From: CAVZZG01 sp963779685
Lineage (GTDB): Bacteria > Actinomycetota > Thermoleophilia > Gaiellales > F1-60-MAGs149
DNA: 64,000 nucleotides
Direction of reading: 5' to 3'
Assembly: GCA_963779685.1 (NCBI GenBank)
Contig: CAVZZG010000003.1
Coordinates: 1,178,001 to 1,242,000, forward strand
Positions 8,543-17,402 of the stretch are shown piece after piece. The position numbers and the translations under genes were made by a program. The notes beneath the pieces were generated by a model that was given only the letters and a program-made list of their open reading frames with translations, was not told where the DNA came from and did no database searches. Position 1 is the first letter of the stretch. Every line of letters begins with the position of its first letter.

Positions 8543-9265
8543 TCAGCGCAGACCTGCCGCCCGCCGGAGCGCCGTCACCTCGCGTGACGTGAGCCGGCGC
8601 GACGCCCCCGGCGGCAGGTCGCCGAGGCGCAGCGGTCCGTACGCGACCCGGCGCAGGCGCCGAACCGGATGGCCGACCGCCTCGCACATCCGCCGCACCT
8701 GGCGGTTTCGCCCCTCGTGCAGCACGATCTCGAGCGCCGCGCCGGCCGGATCGCCGCCCATCACCCGGACCTCGGCGGGGGCCGTCGGCCCGTCGTCCAG
8801 GTCGATGCCCGACTTCAGGTGCGTGAGCGTGGCCGCGTCCGGGAAGCCGGCGACGAGTGCGTGGTAGGTCTTCGGCACCTCGTGGCGCGGGTGGGTGAGG
8901 CGTGCGGCCAGCTCGCCGTCGTTCGTGAGCAGCAGCAGGCCGGTCGTCGTCAGGTCGAGCCGCCCGACCGGGAACACCCGTGCCCGCACCCGTACGAGGT
9001 CGAGCACGGTGGCCCGGCCCTTCTCGTCCTTCGCGGTGGTGACGACCCCGGATGGCTTGTGCAGCAGCAGGTAGACGGGCCGTTCCGCCTCGCCGACCTC
9101 GCGGCCGTCGACGGCGACCCGCTGGCCGGGCGCGACCTGGTGGCCGGGCGTGGCCACGGCGCCGTCGACGGTCACCCGGCCGGCGGCGATGAGCGCGTCG
9201 GCGCCACGGCGGGAGGAAACGCCGGCGCGAGCCAGGTACAGGTTGAGGCGGGTAGCGGTGGGCAC
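8543..9265 (-). CDS. rluB: RsuA/RluB-family 23S rRNA pseudouridine synthase
   Basis: A 240-residue pseudouridine synthase. It has an N-terminal S4 RNA-binding domain (LNLYLARAGVSSRRGAD), the catalytic aspartate in VGRLDLTTTGLLLLTND and the C-terminal GRNRQVRRM box. Gene order scpA-scpB-rluB supports RluB over RsuA or RluE. The GTG at 9265 was chosen because the frame upstream has no family similarity and enters the promoter of the divergent gene. The gene heads the rluB-tyrA-aroA-cmk-plsC-der run. Confidence 0.92.
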   Translation of the reverse strand: MPTATRLNLYLARAGVSSRRGADALIAAGRVTVDGAVATPGHQVAPGQRVAVDGREVGEAERPVYLLLHKPSGVVTTAKDEKGRATVLDLVRVRARVFPVGRLDLTTTGLLLLTNDGELAARLTHPRHEVPKTYHALVAGFPDAATLTHLKSGIDLDDGPTAPAEVRVMGGDPAGAALEIVLHEGRNRQVRRMCEAVGHPVRRLRRVAYGPLRLGDLPPGASRRLTSREVTALRRAAGLR

Positions 9266-9276
9266 GTGTCGTGGCG

Positions 9277-9282
9277 TATCCT
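9277..9282 (+). promoter_or_regulatory. -10 box TATCCT for the 9291 membrane gene
   Basis: TATCCT ends 8 bases before the GTG at 9291. Only 25 bases separate that start from the divergent rluB GTG at 9265, so the two promoters must interleave. There is no room for a ribosome site on the plus-strand transcript. Confidence 0.45.
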
Positions 9283-9290
9283 GGCGCCCC

Positions 9291-9692
9291 GTGGAAATCG
9301 CTGCGCAGGCACAGGCGGTCGAGGACCTCTCGAGTCTCGGCGTGTTCGACCGGCACATCCCGCGCATGCGGGTGCTGGTGGCCGCCCTGGGCGTGCCGAT
9401 CGTGCTCGACGCGGTCGCCTACGGGATCGGATCGGATCTGGCCGCCTGGTGGGCGCCGTGGTCGCTGTTCGGAGCGGTCGGGTTCATCTGGGGTGGGCGG
9501 GTCGGACGGGCATGGGCGCTCGGCATGGCCTGCCTGGCGCTGGTGGTCGGCCCGGCCCCGCTTGCCGGTGTCGTCGCCGGGGCGGCCACGGGCGAGCTCG
9601 CAGCACGCGGCCTGCGGGTCGGTGTCGCCCTGTTCGCGGCGCTGCCGGCGGCGATCGTCGCGACGGCGGTGCTGGCGACGGCCTGGGGCTAG
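9291..9692 (+). CDS. Small integral membrane protein, unknown
   Basis: A 133-residue protein with about 25 soluble N-terminal residues, then four predicted membrane segments beginning at MRVLVAALGVPIVLDAVAYG, WAPWSLFGAVGFIW, WALGMACLALVVG and VGVALFAALPAAIVATAVLA. I do not recognise the family. It interrupts the otherwise conserved scpB-rluB neighbourhood in opposite orientation, and its stop overlaps the scpB stop region by 4 bases. The GTG start is inferred from the TATCCT box upstream. Confidence 0.65.
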   Translation: MEIAAQAQAVEDLSSLGVFDRHIPRMRVLVAALGVPIVLDAVAYGIGSDLAAWWAPWSLFGAVGFIWGGRVGRAWALGMACLALVVGPAPLAGVVAGAATGELAARGLRVGVALFAALPAAIVATAVLATAWG

Positions 9693-10264
9693 TCGCGCTC
9701 GGCGGCGACGGCCTGGAGCCGGCCGCGAAGCGCTTCCGGTGCGGCCTCGTCGGGCGTCAGCTCGTCCAGGGCCGGGAGCGACGCGAGGCCGTCCTCGAGC
9801 GAGAAGACGCGTGAGAAGGTCGGCGTGGTGCGGTAGAGCACGGCCGCGCCGGGCGAGTCGGCCCGGCCCGCCTCCTCGATCAGGCCCCGCTCGACCAGGC
9901 CGGCGACGGCGGCATCGGCGGAGACCCCGCGGATACGGGCGATCTCCGGCCGCGAGACCGGTCCGGCGTAGGCGACCACGGCCAGGGTCTCGAGCGCGGC
10001 GAGGCTGAGCGGCCGGTCGGGCGAGCGCTCGAGCAGCCGGGCGCAGGCGGCGGCCGTGCCATCGCTGGCGCGGAGGCCGTAGCCGCCGCCGACCTTCTCC
10101 AGCACGACGCCGGAGTTCCCCTCGCGATGGCGCTCGGCGAGGGCGTCGAGCGCCCGCTCGACCCGTTCCGGCGGCGCCTCGGCGGCCTCGGCCATCTCGG
10201 ACACGGTCAGCGGTTCGGCGGCGACGAAGAGCATGGCCTCGACGACGTGGGTCAGCTCGCTCAT
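9689..10264 (-). CDS. scpB: Chromosome segregation and condensation protein ScpB
   Basis: The 191-residue kleisin-associated subunit of the SMC-ScpAB condensin. It has two winged-helix domains: the N-terminal EAMLFVAAEPLTVSEMAEA, and the family-defining LAALETLAVVAYAGPVSRPE followed by IRGVSADAAV. Its ATG overlaps the scpA stop by 4 bases (ATGA), so ScpA and ScpB are probably made in coupled amounts. Confidence 0.95.
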   Translation of the reverse strand: MSELTHVVEAMLFVAAEPLTVSEMAEAAEAPPERVERALDALAERHREGNSGVVLEKVGGGYGLRASDGTAAACARLLERSPDRPLSLAALETLAVVAYAGPVSRPEIARIRGVSADAAVAGLVERGLIEEAGRADSPGAAVLYRTTPTFSRVFSLEDGLASLPALDELTPDEAAPEALRGRLQAVAAERD

Positions 10265-11031
10265 GCGACCGCCTCCTCCCCGCGCTGTGCGCCGCCGCCG
10301 GTGCGAGCGGCGCGGGCGATGCGGATCGGCGAGAAGGGCTCGGCCTGGCTCATCCGCACCTCGCCGGCCTTGTAGAGCTCGAGCAGGGCCCAGAAGGCCA
10401 CGGCCTGGCTCATCCGGTCGAGGTCGCCGACGGCGTCCTCGAAGGTGAAGGTGCCCCGCTCGGCGAGCAGGCCGCGGAGCCGCTCGAGGAAGATCCGGGT
10501 CGGCAGGATGCGGCGCGGCAGGTGCGAGACGTCGACCTGCTGCGGCGGCTGCAGGAGCCGCGTGATGGCCGCCCGCAGCTGGATCGGGTCCTCGGCCGGC
10601 ATGGGTACGTCGGCCGGGCGACGGGGCGCGAGCGGCGGCGGGACGGAACGGAAGACGCGGCGGCCGAGGTCTTCCCGGCGCGCCGCGAGCCACGCCGTGG
10701 CCGCGCGGACGCGGGCGTACTCGGCCAGGCGGGCGGCGAGCTCGCCGGCGGCCTCCTCGGCGGAGAGCTCGTCCTCGGCATCTTCGCCGGGCAGCAGCTC
10801 GCGGCTCTTCAGCTCGCAGAGGGCGGCGACGAGCACCAGGAACTCGCTGGCGGCTTCGAGGTCGAGCTCGGAGTCGGCGGCGAGGCGCTCCAGGTAGGTC
10901 ACGCAGACCTCGGCCACGGCCACGTCCGAGAGCGGCACCTCGTCGCGCAGCACGAGGGCCAGCAGGAGGTCGAACGGGCCGCTGAAGAGGTCGAGGTCGA
11001 GCTCGAGCGTGAAGACCGTGGGGGTCGCCAT
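10261..11031 (-). CDS. scpA: Segregation and condensation protein ScpA
   Basis: The kleisin of bacterial condensin, 256 residues. The N terminus carries FSGPFDLLLALVLRDEVPLS, which binds the SMC neck. The acidic middle and a C-terminal winged helix (TFTFEDAVGDLDRMSQAVAF, then LLELYKAGEV) that binds the SMC cap follow. I chose the ATG at 11031. A TACCGT box (11047-11042) ends 10 bases before it, and a GTG six bases earlier would lie too close to the box. Confidence 0.95.
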   Translation of the reverse strand: MATPTVFTLELDLDLFSGPFDLLLALVLRDEVPLSDVAVAEVCVTYLERLAADSELDLEAASEFLVLVAALCELKSRELLPGEDAEDELSAEEAAGELAARLAEYARVRAATAWLAARREDLGRRVFRSVPPPLAPRRPADVPMPAEDPIQLRAAITRLLQPPQQVDVSHLPRRILPTRIFLERLRGLLAERGTFTFEDAVGDLDRMSQAVAFWALLELYKAGEVRMSQAEPFSPIRIARAARTGGGAQRGEEAVA

Positions 11032-11119
11032 GTGCACCCTCACGGTACAGACCGGCCAGGACGAACGACGCCCGCTTGCGCGGGCGCCGTCGTGGTTCGG
11101 GAAGGACGAGGGAGGTTGA

Positions 11120-11410
11120 TCAGGCGGGGAGTTCGCTGCGCAGCTTGGCGACGGCCTTGCGGGCGGCGTTCGGGTCGTCGCGGAAGAGCGGCGAGTCGAC
11201 CCCGCGGGTGAGCAGGTCGTGGACGCCGGCCAGCACCTTCGCGTTGGCACGATCCTCGCGGAGCGCCTTCGAGATGACCGTCAGGTCTTCCCTCGCGGCC
11301 AGCACCGCGGTGGGGTTGTAGACGGACCGGTAGGGGCGCGCGATCTTGTTCCGATACTCGGCGGTATAGATGGCTCGGTCGATGGACTTTGCGTACTTCT
11401 TCGTGTTCAT
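11120..11410 (-). CDS. Small basic protein, unknown
   Basis: A 96-residue, lysine- and arginine-rich, probably helical protein (MNTKKYAKSIDRAIYTAEY at the N terminus, KAVAKLRSELPA at the C terminus). I do not recognise it. The size and basic character recall ribosomal protein S20, but the sequence does not match that family. It has one of the clearest promoters here: TTGAGC, 17 bases, TACCTT (11423-11418), then 7 bases to the ATG, so probably leaderless. It sits between scpA and the RAYT element. Confidence 0.6.
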   Translation of the reverse strand: MNTKKYAKSIDRAIYTAEYRNKIARPYRSVYNPTAVLAAREDLTVISKALREDRANAKVLAGVHDLLTRGVDSPLFRDDPNAARKAVAKLRSELPA

Positions 11411-11417
11411 GGTCTTA

Positions 11418-11446
11418 AAGGTATCACAGAGCTACCTTTTGCTCAA
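11418..11446 (-). promoter_or_regulatory. Promoter of the 96-residue protein
   Basis: On the minus strand TTGAGC (11446-11441) and TACCTT (11423-11418) are separated by exactly 17 bases, and the -10 box ends 7 bases before the ATG at 11410. The stretch is AT-richer than its surroundings. Confidence 0.55.
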
Positions 11447-11482
11447 GAGAAGGTTCGGTTCAGACGCCTTTCCCTGCTCGAC

Positions 11483-11641
11483 TGCGGATTTCGCGGCACG
11501 GCACGCAACGTCGCACCCGCCAGACCGCGCGCTCCGCGGCACGGTCCGCGCCGATCCGGGCTCCCTCCGGTCCTCCCCGGCGGTGTTCGCAGCACGGCAC
11601 GCAACGTCGCACCCGCCAGTGCGCGCGCTCCGCGGCACGGT
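11483..11641. repeat. Direct pair of REP-like units left of the RAYT gene
   Basis: Two copies with a 96-base period. A 27-base block is identical at 11497-11523 and 11593-11619, and a second 19-base block at 527-545 and 623-641 of the same thousand. The first copy can fold at 11535-11550 (CGCGG, six bases, CCGCG). The left copy continues outward to 11483, where it becomes the perfect inverse of the unit at 12510-12543. Confidence 0.75.
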
Positions 11642-11650
11642 TCGGGCGCC

Positions 11651-12397
11651 TCAGGCCGCACCGCGGCCACGATCCGCGTGGATGCGCAGCGCCCGGTAGA
11701 CGGTGTCATCGGCGACGCCCAGGTACTCGGCGATATCGCCGACCCGGTGCAGGTGGAGGTAGTAGGCCCGCGCAAGGCTGCCGGGGTCGTCCCGCGAGAT
11801 TCCCAGCGCCTCTAGCGGCGGCCGCGTGTTGGCGTGGTGCAGTTCGTGCGCAGCCAGGCGGTCGTCATCGCCGGCGTAGAGGAACGGCAGGACGTGTTCC
11901 GGCCGGCCGAGGATCGCGGCCACCGGCTGCCAGTCGATCCAGTCGGGCACCGGCACCCGGCCGACCACCGCACGGGCGCTCGACCAGGGCCACTCCGCCG
12001 GGTCGGAGGTGATGCCGGCCGCCACCGGGTTTCGCAACGTGTACCGAAACGCCCGGACGAGGTGCAGGTCGTCCTGTATCAAGAGCGCGATGTAGCGATC
12101 CTGGAAGACGTGACCGACCCGGCCGTACTTGTGGTTGAACCAGCCGGCGAAGCCCCGGTTGAGCAGGTGCATGCCCTTGCTGAGCGTCCCCTCCGGCGTC
12201 TGCACGACGAGGTGGTAGTGGTTGCGCATGACGCAGACCGCCAGCACCCGCCAGCGAAACCGCAGCGCCGTTCGCTCGATGAACCACATCAGCACGGCGT
12301 AGTCGGCCCGGTCGAGTGCCCAAGGTTCGCGGTTGTCGCAGCGTGCGATGACGTGGTGGATGGCGCCTGGGAAGTCGGTGCGGTGCGGTCGGCCCAT
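11651..12397 (-). CDS. REP-associated tyrosine transposase (RAYT, Y1 family)
   Basis: A 248-residue HUH endonuclease-like transposase that nicks single-stranded REP hairpins through a tyrosine. The HUH pair is in VMRNHYHLVV (H60, H62). The catalytic tyrosine is most likely Y119 in FRYTLRNPVAAG, equivalent to the RYIELNPV of known RAYTs. The N terminus GAIHHVIARCDNRE is also typical. The C-terminal 100 residues include a helix-turn-helix-like RVGDIAEYLGVADDTVYRA, probably for REP recognition. I chose ATG 12397 because the frame upstream runs into the repeat. Confidence 0.9.
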   Translation of the reverse strand: MGRPHRTDFPGAIHHVIARCDNREPWALDRADYAVLMWFIERTALRFRWRVLAVCVMRNHYHLVVQTPEGTLSKGMHLLNRGFAGWFNHKYGRVGHVFQDRYIALLIQDDLHLVRAFRYTLRNPVAAGITSDPAEWPWSSARAVVGRVPVPDWIDWQPVAAILGRPEHVLPFLYAGDDDRLAAHELHHANTRPPLEALGISRDDPGSLARAYYLHLHRVGDIAEYLGVADDTVYRALRIHADRGRGAA

Positions 12398-12509
12398 GGA
12401 CGGAGCGTCAACGCGGTGGCTCGCGCCAGGCAAGCGCCGAGCGCGCCGATAGCAGCACGGAGTGGCGGCTGGATCCGGCATCGGTGGCGTGCAGCGCACG
12501 GACCGTGGA

Positions 12510-12572
12510 GTGCGACGTTGCGTGCCGTGCCGCGAAATCCGCATTCGGGTGCGGACGTGCCGCGACATCCGC
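12510..12572. repeat. REP-like units right of the RAYT gene
   Basis: 12510-12543 is the exact inverse of 11483-11516 (34 bases). Thirty bases further on, 12557-12572 repeats the core GTGCCGCGACATCCGC with one mismatch to 12527-12542. Both point the same way, so the right flank holds one complete and one partial unit. Confidence 0.7.
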
Positions 12573-12605
12573 CGGGGCGCGGACTGGGCGGGCGGGCGGC
12601 GGGCG

Positions 12606-15600
12606 TCAGGCCAGGGTGACGTCGCCGAAGCGGGCCCGGACCTCGGCGAAGAAGGCCGATTCCGGGCGGACGCGGAACCCGGCGCCCAGGCGCAGGCGCT
12701 TCATGCCGCGCGAGGTGGCGAGCTCGATCACGACCGGGTGGTCGCCGGGGAACTCGCAGACGAGCTGCTTGAGGTCGTCGATGGCGGTGCGTGCGACCGA
12801 GCGGGCGTCGATCGAGAGCCGGACGATCCCGATCTCGGCCACGGCCTCGAACGGGAGGACCTCGTCGGCGACGAGCTTGGGCTCGCCGCCGCGACCGTCC
12901 ATGCGACCGCGCACGATGATGACCCGATCCTGCACCAGCAGCTCACGGCACTGCGCGTAGGTGCGCGAGAAGATCGTGATCTCGTGCGACCCGGTGAGGT
13001 CCTCGAGCATCACGAACGCCATCTGGTCGCCCTTCTTGGTGACGAGCTGGCGAACGGTGGAGATGAGGCCCCCGACCGTGACCTTCTCGTTCTCGCGGCG
13101 CACGGCGACCTCGCGCAGCGAGCAGTCCACCTTGCGGCGGAGCTGGTCGCGCACGTCGGCCAGCGGATGGCTCGAGACGTAGAGGCCGAGCGTCTCGCGC
13201 TCGCCGAGCAACAGCGCCCGGCGATCGAACTCGAGGTCGGGGATGGCCGGGTACGTGACGGGCACCGGGCCGGTGTCGGCCGTCGGCTCGAGATCGAAGA
13301 TGGAACCCTGGCCGAGCATCCGGTCGGACTGCGACTTGCGGCCGGTCCCGACCGCCTGCTCGGAGACCTCGAGCAGCCCGCGGCGGGGTGCGCCCGTCGA
13401 GTCGAAGGCCCCGGCGCGGATCAGGCTCTCCAGCACGCGCGACGTCATCGCGGTCATGTCGACCCGCTCGCAGAAGTCCCAGATCGATGCGAACGACCCG
13501 CCCTCGGCACGCGCCGCCAGCACCGCCCGGACGGCGTTGTCGCCGACGTTCTTGACCGCCGAGAGGCCGAAGCGCACCTTGCCCTCGACCACGGCGAAGT
13601 CGCGCTGCGACTCGTTCACGTCCGGCGGCAGCACCTCGATGCCCATGTCCGCGCACTCGGCCACGTAGTAGGGCACCTTGTCCTTGGTGTCCATCACGCT
13701 CGAGATGAGCGCCGCCATGTACTCGGCCGGATAGTTGGCCTTGAGGAACGCCGTGCGATAGCTGATCAGCGCGTAACAGGCCGCGTGCGAGCGGTTGAAC
13801 GAGTAGTCGGCGCTGCGCTCGTTCTCCTCCCAGAGGCTCTGCGCGACCGGCCCGGGAACCCCGTTCTCGGCGCAGCCGCTGAGGAACCGCTCCTTCAGCG
13901 ACGCCATCAGCTCGGCACTCTTCTTGCCGATCGCCTTGCGCAGATCGTCGGCCTCGGCCGGCGTGAAGCCCGCGAGGCTCTTGGCGATCTGCATCGCCTG
14001 CTCCTGGAACACGTACAGACCGAGCGTCGGGCGCAGGATCGGCTCGAGCCGCGGATCCGGATAGCGCACCGGCTCGTGGCCGTTCTTGCGCCGCGCGTAG
14101 ACCGGGATGTTCGCCATCGGCCCCGGCCGGTACAGCGCGACGAGGGCCACCAGGTCGTTGAAGTCGGTGGGCCGCACCTGGCGGAGGGCGTCGCGCATGC
14201 CGCTCGACTCGAACTGGAACACGCCGGTCGCGTCGCCCCGCGCCAGCAGGTCGAACGTGGCCTGGTCGTCCAGCGGCAGCGCCGTGATGTCCATCTCGAC
14301 GCCCTGCGACTCGCCGACCAGGCGTACGGCCTCATCGATCACGTCGAGGTTGCGCAGCCCCAGGAAGTCCATCTTCAGCAGGCCGAGCGCCTCGACGTCG
14401 CCCATCGCGTACTGGGTGACGATCGGCTCGTCGACGCCCTTGCGCTGCAGCGGCAGGTAGTCCGAGAGGTCGCGATCGCCGATCACGACCGCCGCGGCGT
14501 GGATGGAGTCCTGCCGGACGAGCCCCTCGAGCGGCCGCGCCATGTCGATCAGCTGCGCGGTCGTGATCGGCTTGCCCTGCGGGTCGTGGCCGATGGGCGT
14601 GGGATCGGCGTAGGCGGCCTGGAGCTCCTGACCCGGCTTCAGGCACTCGTCGAACCCGACCTTGATGCCTTCCGGGATCAGCTTCGCGATCCGGTCGACC
14701 ACGCCGAACGGCAGCCCGAGCACCCGTCCGGTGTCGCGCGTCGCAGCCTTCGCCGCGAGCTTGCCGAACGTGATGATCTGCGCGACGCGCTCGCGGCCGT
14801 ACTTGGCCACGACGTAGTTCATGACGCGCTCGCGGCCCTCGACCGAGAAGTCGATGTCGATGTCGGGCATCGACTTGCGCCCCGGGTTCAGGAACCGCTC
14901 GAACAGCAGGTCGTAGCGGATCGGATCGACGTCCGTGATGCGCAGCGCGTAGGCCACCAGCGAGCCGGCGGCCGAGCCGCGCCCCGGGCCGACGCCGATC
15001 CCGTTCGACTTCGCGAAGTGGACGAAGTCCCAGACGATCAGGAAGTAGTCGGCGAAGCCCATCTCGCGGATCGTCTGCAGCTCGAACTCGAGCCGGTCCT
15101 GGAGGGCCGGCGTGACGGTCTCGTAGCGCTGTCGCAGGCCGTCGCGGCACAGGTGGGTGAGATAGGCGAAGGCGTCGCCGCCGTCCGGCACCTCGTAGAG
15201 GGGCAGGCGGATCGCGCCAAGTTCGAGCCGGACGTCGCAGCGCTCTGCGATCTCGAGCGTCGGGCGCAGCAGCTCGCGGTCGTACCGTGCGAAGTCGCGC
15301 GCCATCTCGTCCGGCGTCTTGAAGTAGAACTCCTTGTTCTCGAACCGGAACCGCTTGGGGTTGGACAGCTCGTCGCCCGTCTGGATGCACAGCAGCGCCT
15401 CGTGCGGGTCGGCATCTTCGGCCCGGAGGTAGTGGACGTCGCCGGTTCCGACCAGCGGGATGCCGGCGTCGTCGGCGATGGCGATCAGACCGGGGTTGAC
15501 CGTACGGTGGGCCGCCAGGCCGGCGTTCCTGGATCTCCACGTACACCGAGTCGCGGCCGTAGATCTGCACCAGGCGGTCGAGCTCGCCCCGGGCACGGGG

Positions 15601-16056
15601 CCGGTCGCCGTCCAGCAGCGCCTTGCAGACCCGGCCCGAGAGGCAGCCCGACAGGGCGATCAGCCCGGACGAGTAGCGCTGCATCAGGTCGAAGTCGACG
15701 CGGGGCTTGTAGTGATAGCCCTCGAGGTATCCGGCCGTGACGAGCTTGACGAGGTTGTGGTAGCCGGCGGTGTCGGCTGCGAGCAACGTCAGGTGCGCCC
15801 AGCTGCGCTCCCTGCCCTGCTCGCGCTGGTGGCGGTCCTCGACGACGTAGACCTCACAGCCGATGACCGGTCGGATGCCGGCCGAGGTGGCTGCGCGGTA
15901 CAGCTCGATCGCGCCGGCCATGGATCCGTGGTCGGTGACGGTGACCGCCGGCATCTCGAGCTCGGCGGCCCGCTTGACGAGCTCCCGGATCCTGCAGGCC
16001 CCGTCCAGAATCGAGTATTCGGAGTGGCAATGCAGGTGGACGAAGGGGGCCGGCAC
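12606..16056 (-). CDS. dnaE: DNA polymerase III alpha subunit (frame broken once)
   Basis: The replicative polymerase, about 1,149 residues if read through one frame change. The N-terminal PHP domain (FVHLHCHSEYSILDG, then VTDHGSMAGA) is in one frame from the GTG at 16056 down to YVEIQ near 15530. Everything after it (NAGLAAHRTVNPG onward) is one base out of register. The remaining part is complete: palm residues PDIDIDF, the fingers, and a C-terminal OB fold (VTVGGLISTVRQ, then SHEITIFSRTY). Removing one of two C's at 15528-15529 restores the frame and full family length. A sequence error is more likely than loss of an essential gene; no slippery heptamer is visible. Confidence 0.92.
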
Positions 16057-16127
16057 GGGAAGCCCATTGTACGGACCGGGCGGGACGGAGCGCCCCCGCT
16101 CCGCCCCGCCCGGCTCGAACCGGGGAC

Positions 16128-16644
16128 TCAGTCGTCGCTGTTGTCCCCGCCCCCCGAGTTGTTCCCACCGTCGCCGTGCTGCCCGTTGTCGTGCTGGCCG
16201 CCCCCGCTGTGGTCGGAATGCCCGGAGCCCGAGTCGCTGGAGGACTCGTCGTCGTTCATGTTCCTCGCCCTGGTCGTCGTCGCCGGCCGAGCTGTCGTCG
16301 GTGGCGTCGTCGTCGGTCGAGGAGCCGGGCGTCGTGTCGGCCGAATCGTCGGTCGTGGTCGTCGTCGGATCGGTGGTGGTCGACGAGAACACCACCGTCG
16401 CCGCCTTGGCGTGCCGTGCCGCATGGTGCGATCTGGCCGACCTGTGGCGGCGCGGGGCCACCGCGTGCTTCTTGGCCACGCGGGTGATCGCCGCCGCCGC
16501 GTTCCCGCCGGTGGTGACCAGCTTCTGGCCCGCATGCCGCGCAGAGGCGTGCGCCGACATCGCACCCGCGATCGCGATCGCAAGCGCCGCGAGGGCCAGG
16601 GCCATCCAGACCGCCAGAGACCTGACTCCCATCGCCTTCTGCAT
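16128..16644 (-). CDS. Secreted low-complexity acidic protein (frame broken once)
   Basis: Begins with MQKAMGVRSLAVWMALALAA, a Sec signal peptide ending near AHASA. A His/Arg/Ala-rich part and Thr/Asp/Ser-rich low complexity follow. A ribosome site AAGGAGGT stands 6-8 bases before the ATG at 16644. Around 16262 the reading frame must shift by one base to reach a stretch of the same composition (SSSDSGSGHSDHSGGGQHDN, ending GGDNSDD). Without the shift the frame runs on without a stop into dnaE. Function unknown; probably an extracellular, unstructured, perhaps metal-binding polypeptide. Confidence 0.5.
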
Positions 16645-16754
16645 TCGGTACCTCCTTGGGGTCGCGCCGGCCTCGAGGGTCGACGCTCTCATCTCAGCGC
16701 ACGCCGGGTAGCAGCTGCAACGAGACGTTGGTCGTACGACCTCGTGAGCCTGGC

Positions 16755-16760
16755 TACGCT
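16755..16760 (+). promoter_or_regulatory. -10 box TACGCT for argA
   Basis: TACGCT ends 10 bases before the ATG of the N-acetyltransferase at 16771. The divergent secreted-protein gene begins at 16644 with an ordinary leader and ribosome site. Confidence 0.4.
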
Positions 16761-16770
16761 GCCAGCCCGA

Positions 16771-17289
16771 ATGGACGTCGTCATCCGCAGGCCGCGAACC
16801 GCCGACGTGCGCGGCATCCGCCGCCTCGTCGACACCTACGTCACCGCCGGCATCCTGCTCGAGAAGGAGACGGTGCAGCTGTACGAGGACGTCCAGGACT
16901 TCTTCGTCGCCGACCGCGGCGGCGAGATCGTCGGCTGCGGCGCCCTGCACCCGCTGTGGGAGGATCTGGCCGAGGTGCGCACGGTGGCGGTCGACCCGGC
17001 CGTGCGCGGGACGGGCGTCGGGCATCAACTGGTCGCGACCCTCGTCCAGACCGCCCGCGACCTCGGCGTGCGCCGCGTGTTCGTACTGACGTTCGAGGTC
17101 GAGTTCTTCGAGCGCCACGGGTTCGTCGCGATCGAGGGCGCCCCGGTGACGCCCGAGGTCTACGCCGAGCTACGCCGCTCGTTCGACGAGGGCGTCGCGG
17201 AGTTCCTCGATCTCGAGCGCGTCAAGCCCAACACGCTCGGCAACACCCGCATGCTCCTGCAGCTCGACGGCACGATGCCGGCACGCTGA
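16771..17289 (+). CDS. argA: Amino-acid N-acetyltransferase (ArgA-type GNAT)
   Basis: A single-domain GNAT of 172 residues resembling the stand-alone actinobacterial N-acetylglutamate synthases such as Rv2747 (174 residues), which start arginine synthesis. It has IRRPRTADVRGIRRLVDTY at the N terminus, ALHPLWEDLAEVRTVAVDP before the acetyl-CoA loop RGTGVGHQLV, and EFFERHGFV near the end. No arginine genes are adjacent, so the role rests on similarity alone. Confidence 0.82.
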   Translation: MDVVIRRPRTADVRGIRRLVDTYVTAGILLEKETVQLYEDVQDFFVADRGGEIVGCGALHPLWEDLAEVRTVAVDPAVRGTGVGHQLVATLVQTARDLGVRRVFVLTFEVEFFERHGFVAIEGAPVTPEVYAELRRSFDEGVAEFLDLERVKPNTLGNTRMLLQLDGTMPAR

Positions 17290-17329
17290 ATCCCTGGCGG
17301 ACCGGGCGACGCGAGTGCAGGGGATGTGT

Positions 17330-17392
17330 GCGCCGCCCGGCGCGCCGACTAGGGATGGCACGAGGCTACGCGAGAACGCCCGCGAGCGCCAT
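17330..17392. terminator. Hairpins between convergent genes
   Basis: Between argA (ends 17289) and the peptidase (ends 17403) lie GCGCC-GCCC-GGCGC (17330-17343) and a longer stem joining ATGGC (17355-17359) to GCCAT (17388-17392). There is no T-run. They could act as a two-way terminator. Confidence 0.3.
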
Positions 17393-17402
17393 ACCCCATT
17401 CT

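Larger units (their letters stand above)
11483..12572. mobile_element. RAYT gene with flanking inverted REP-like repeats
   Basis: About 1.1 kb holding one Y1-type transposase gene, with REP-like units on both sides. A perfect 34-base inverted repeat pairs 11483-11516 with 12510-12543. Extra units lie at 11593-11641 and 12557-12572. No target-site duplication was recognised. The arrangement matches known RAYT/REP loci, where the enzyme processes the single-stranded hairpins next to it. Confidence 0.75.

Noticed and set aside
11120..11410. Ribosomal protein S20
   Set aside because: Size and basic character fit, but the sequence does not show the S20 N-terminal motif or its Ala/Lys spacing.
15520..15540. 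Programmed frameshift in dnaE
   Set aside because: No slippery heptamer, pseudoknot or Shine-Dalgarno-like stimulator was seen at the junction. An indel explains it more simply.
12462..15740. A 1,092-codon open frame on the plus strand
   Set aside because: It is the antisense of dnaE, which has clear polymerase and OB-fold motifs. The plus-strand product has none.
17290..17402. tRNA gene
   Set aside because: Stems are present but no cloverleaf or conserved T-loop was found. A convergent terminator is more likely.
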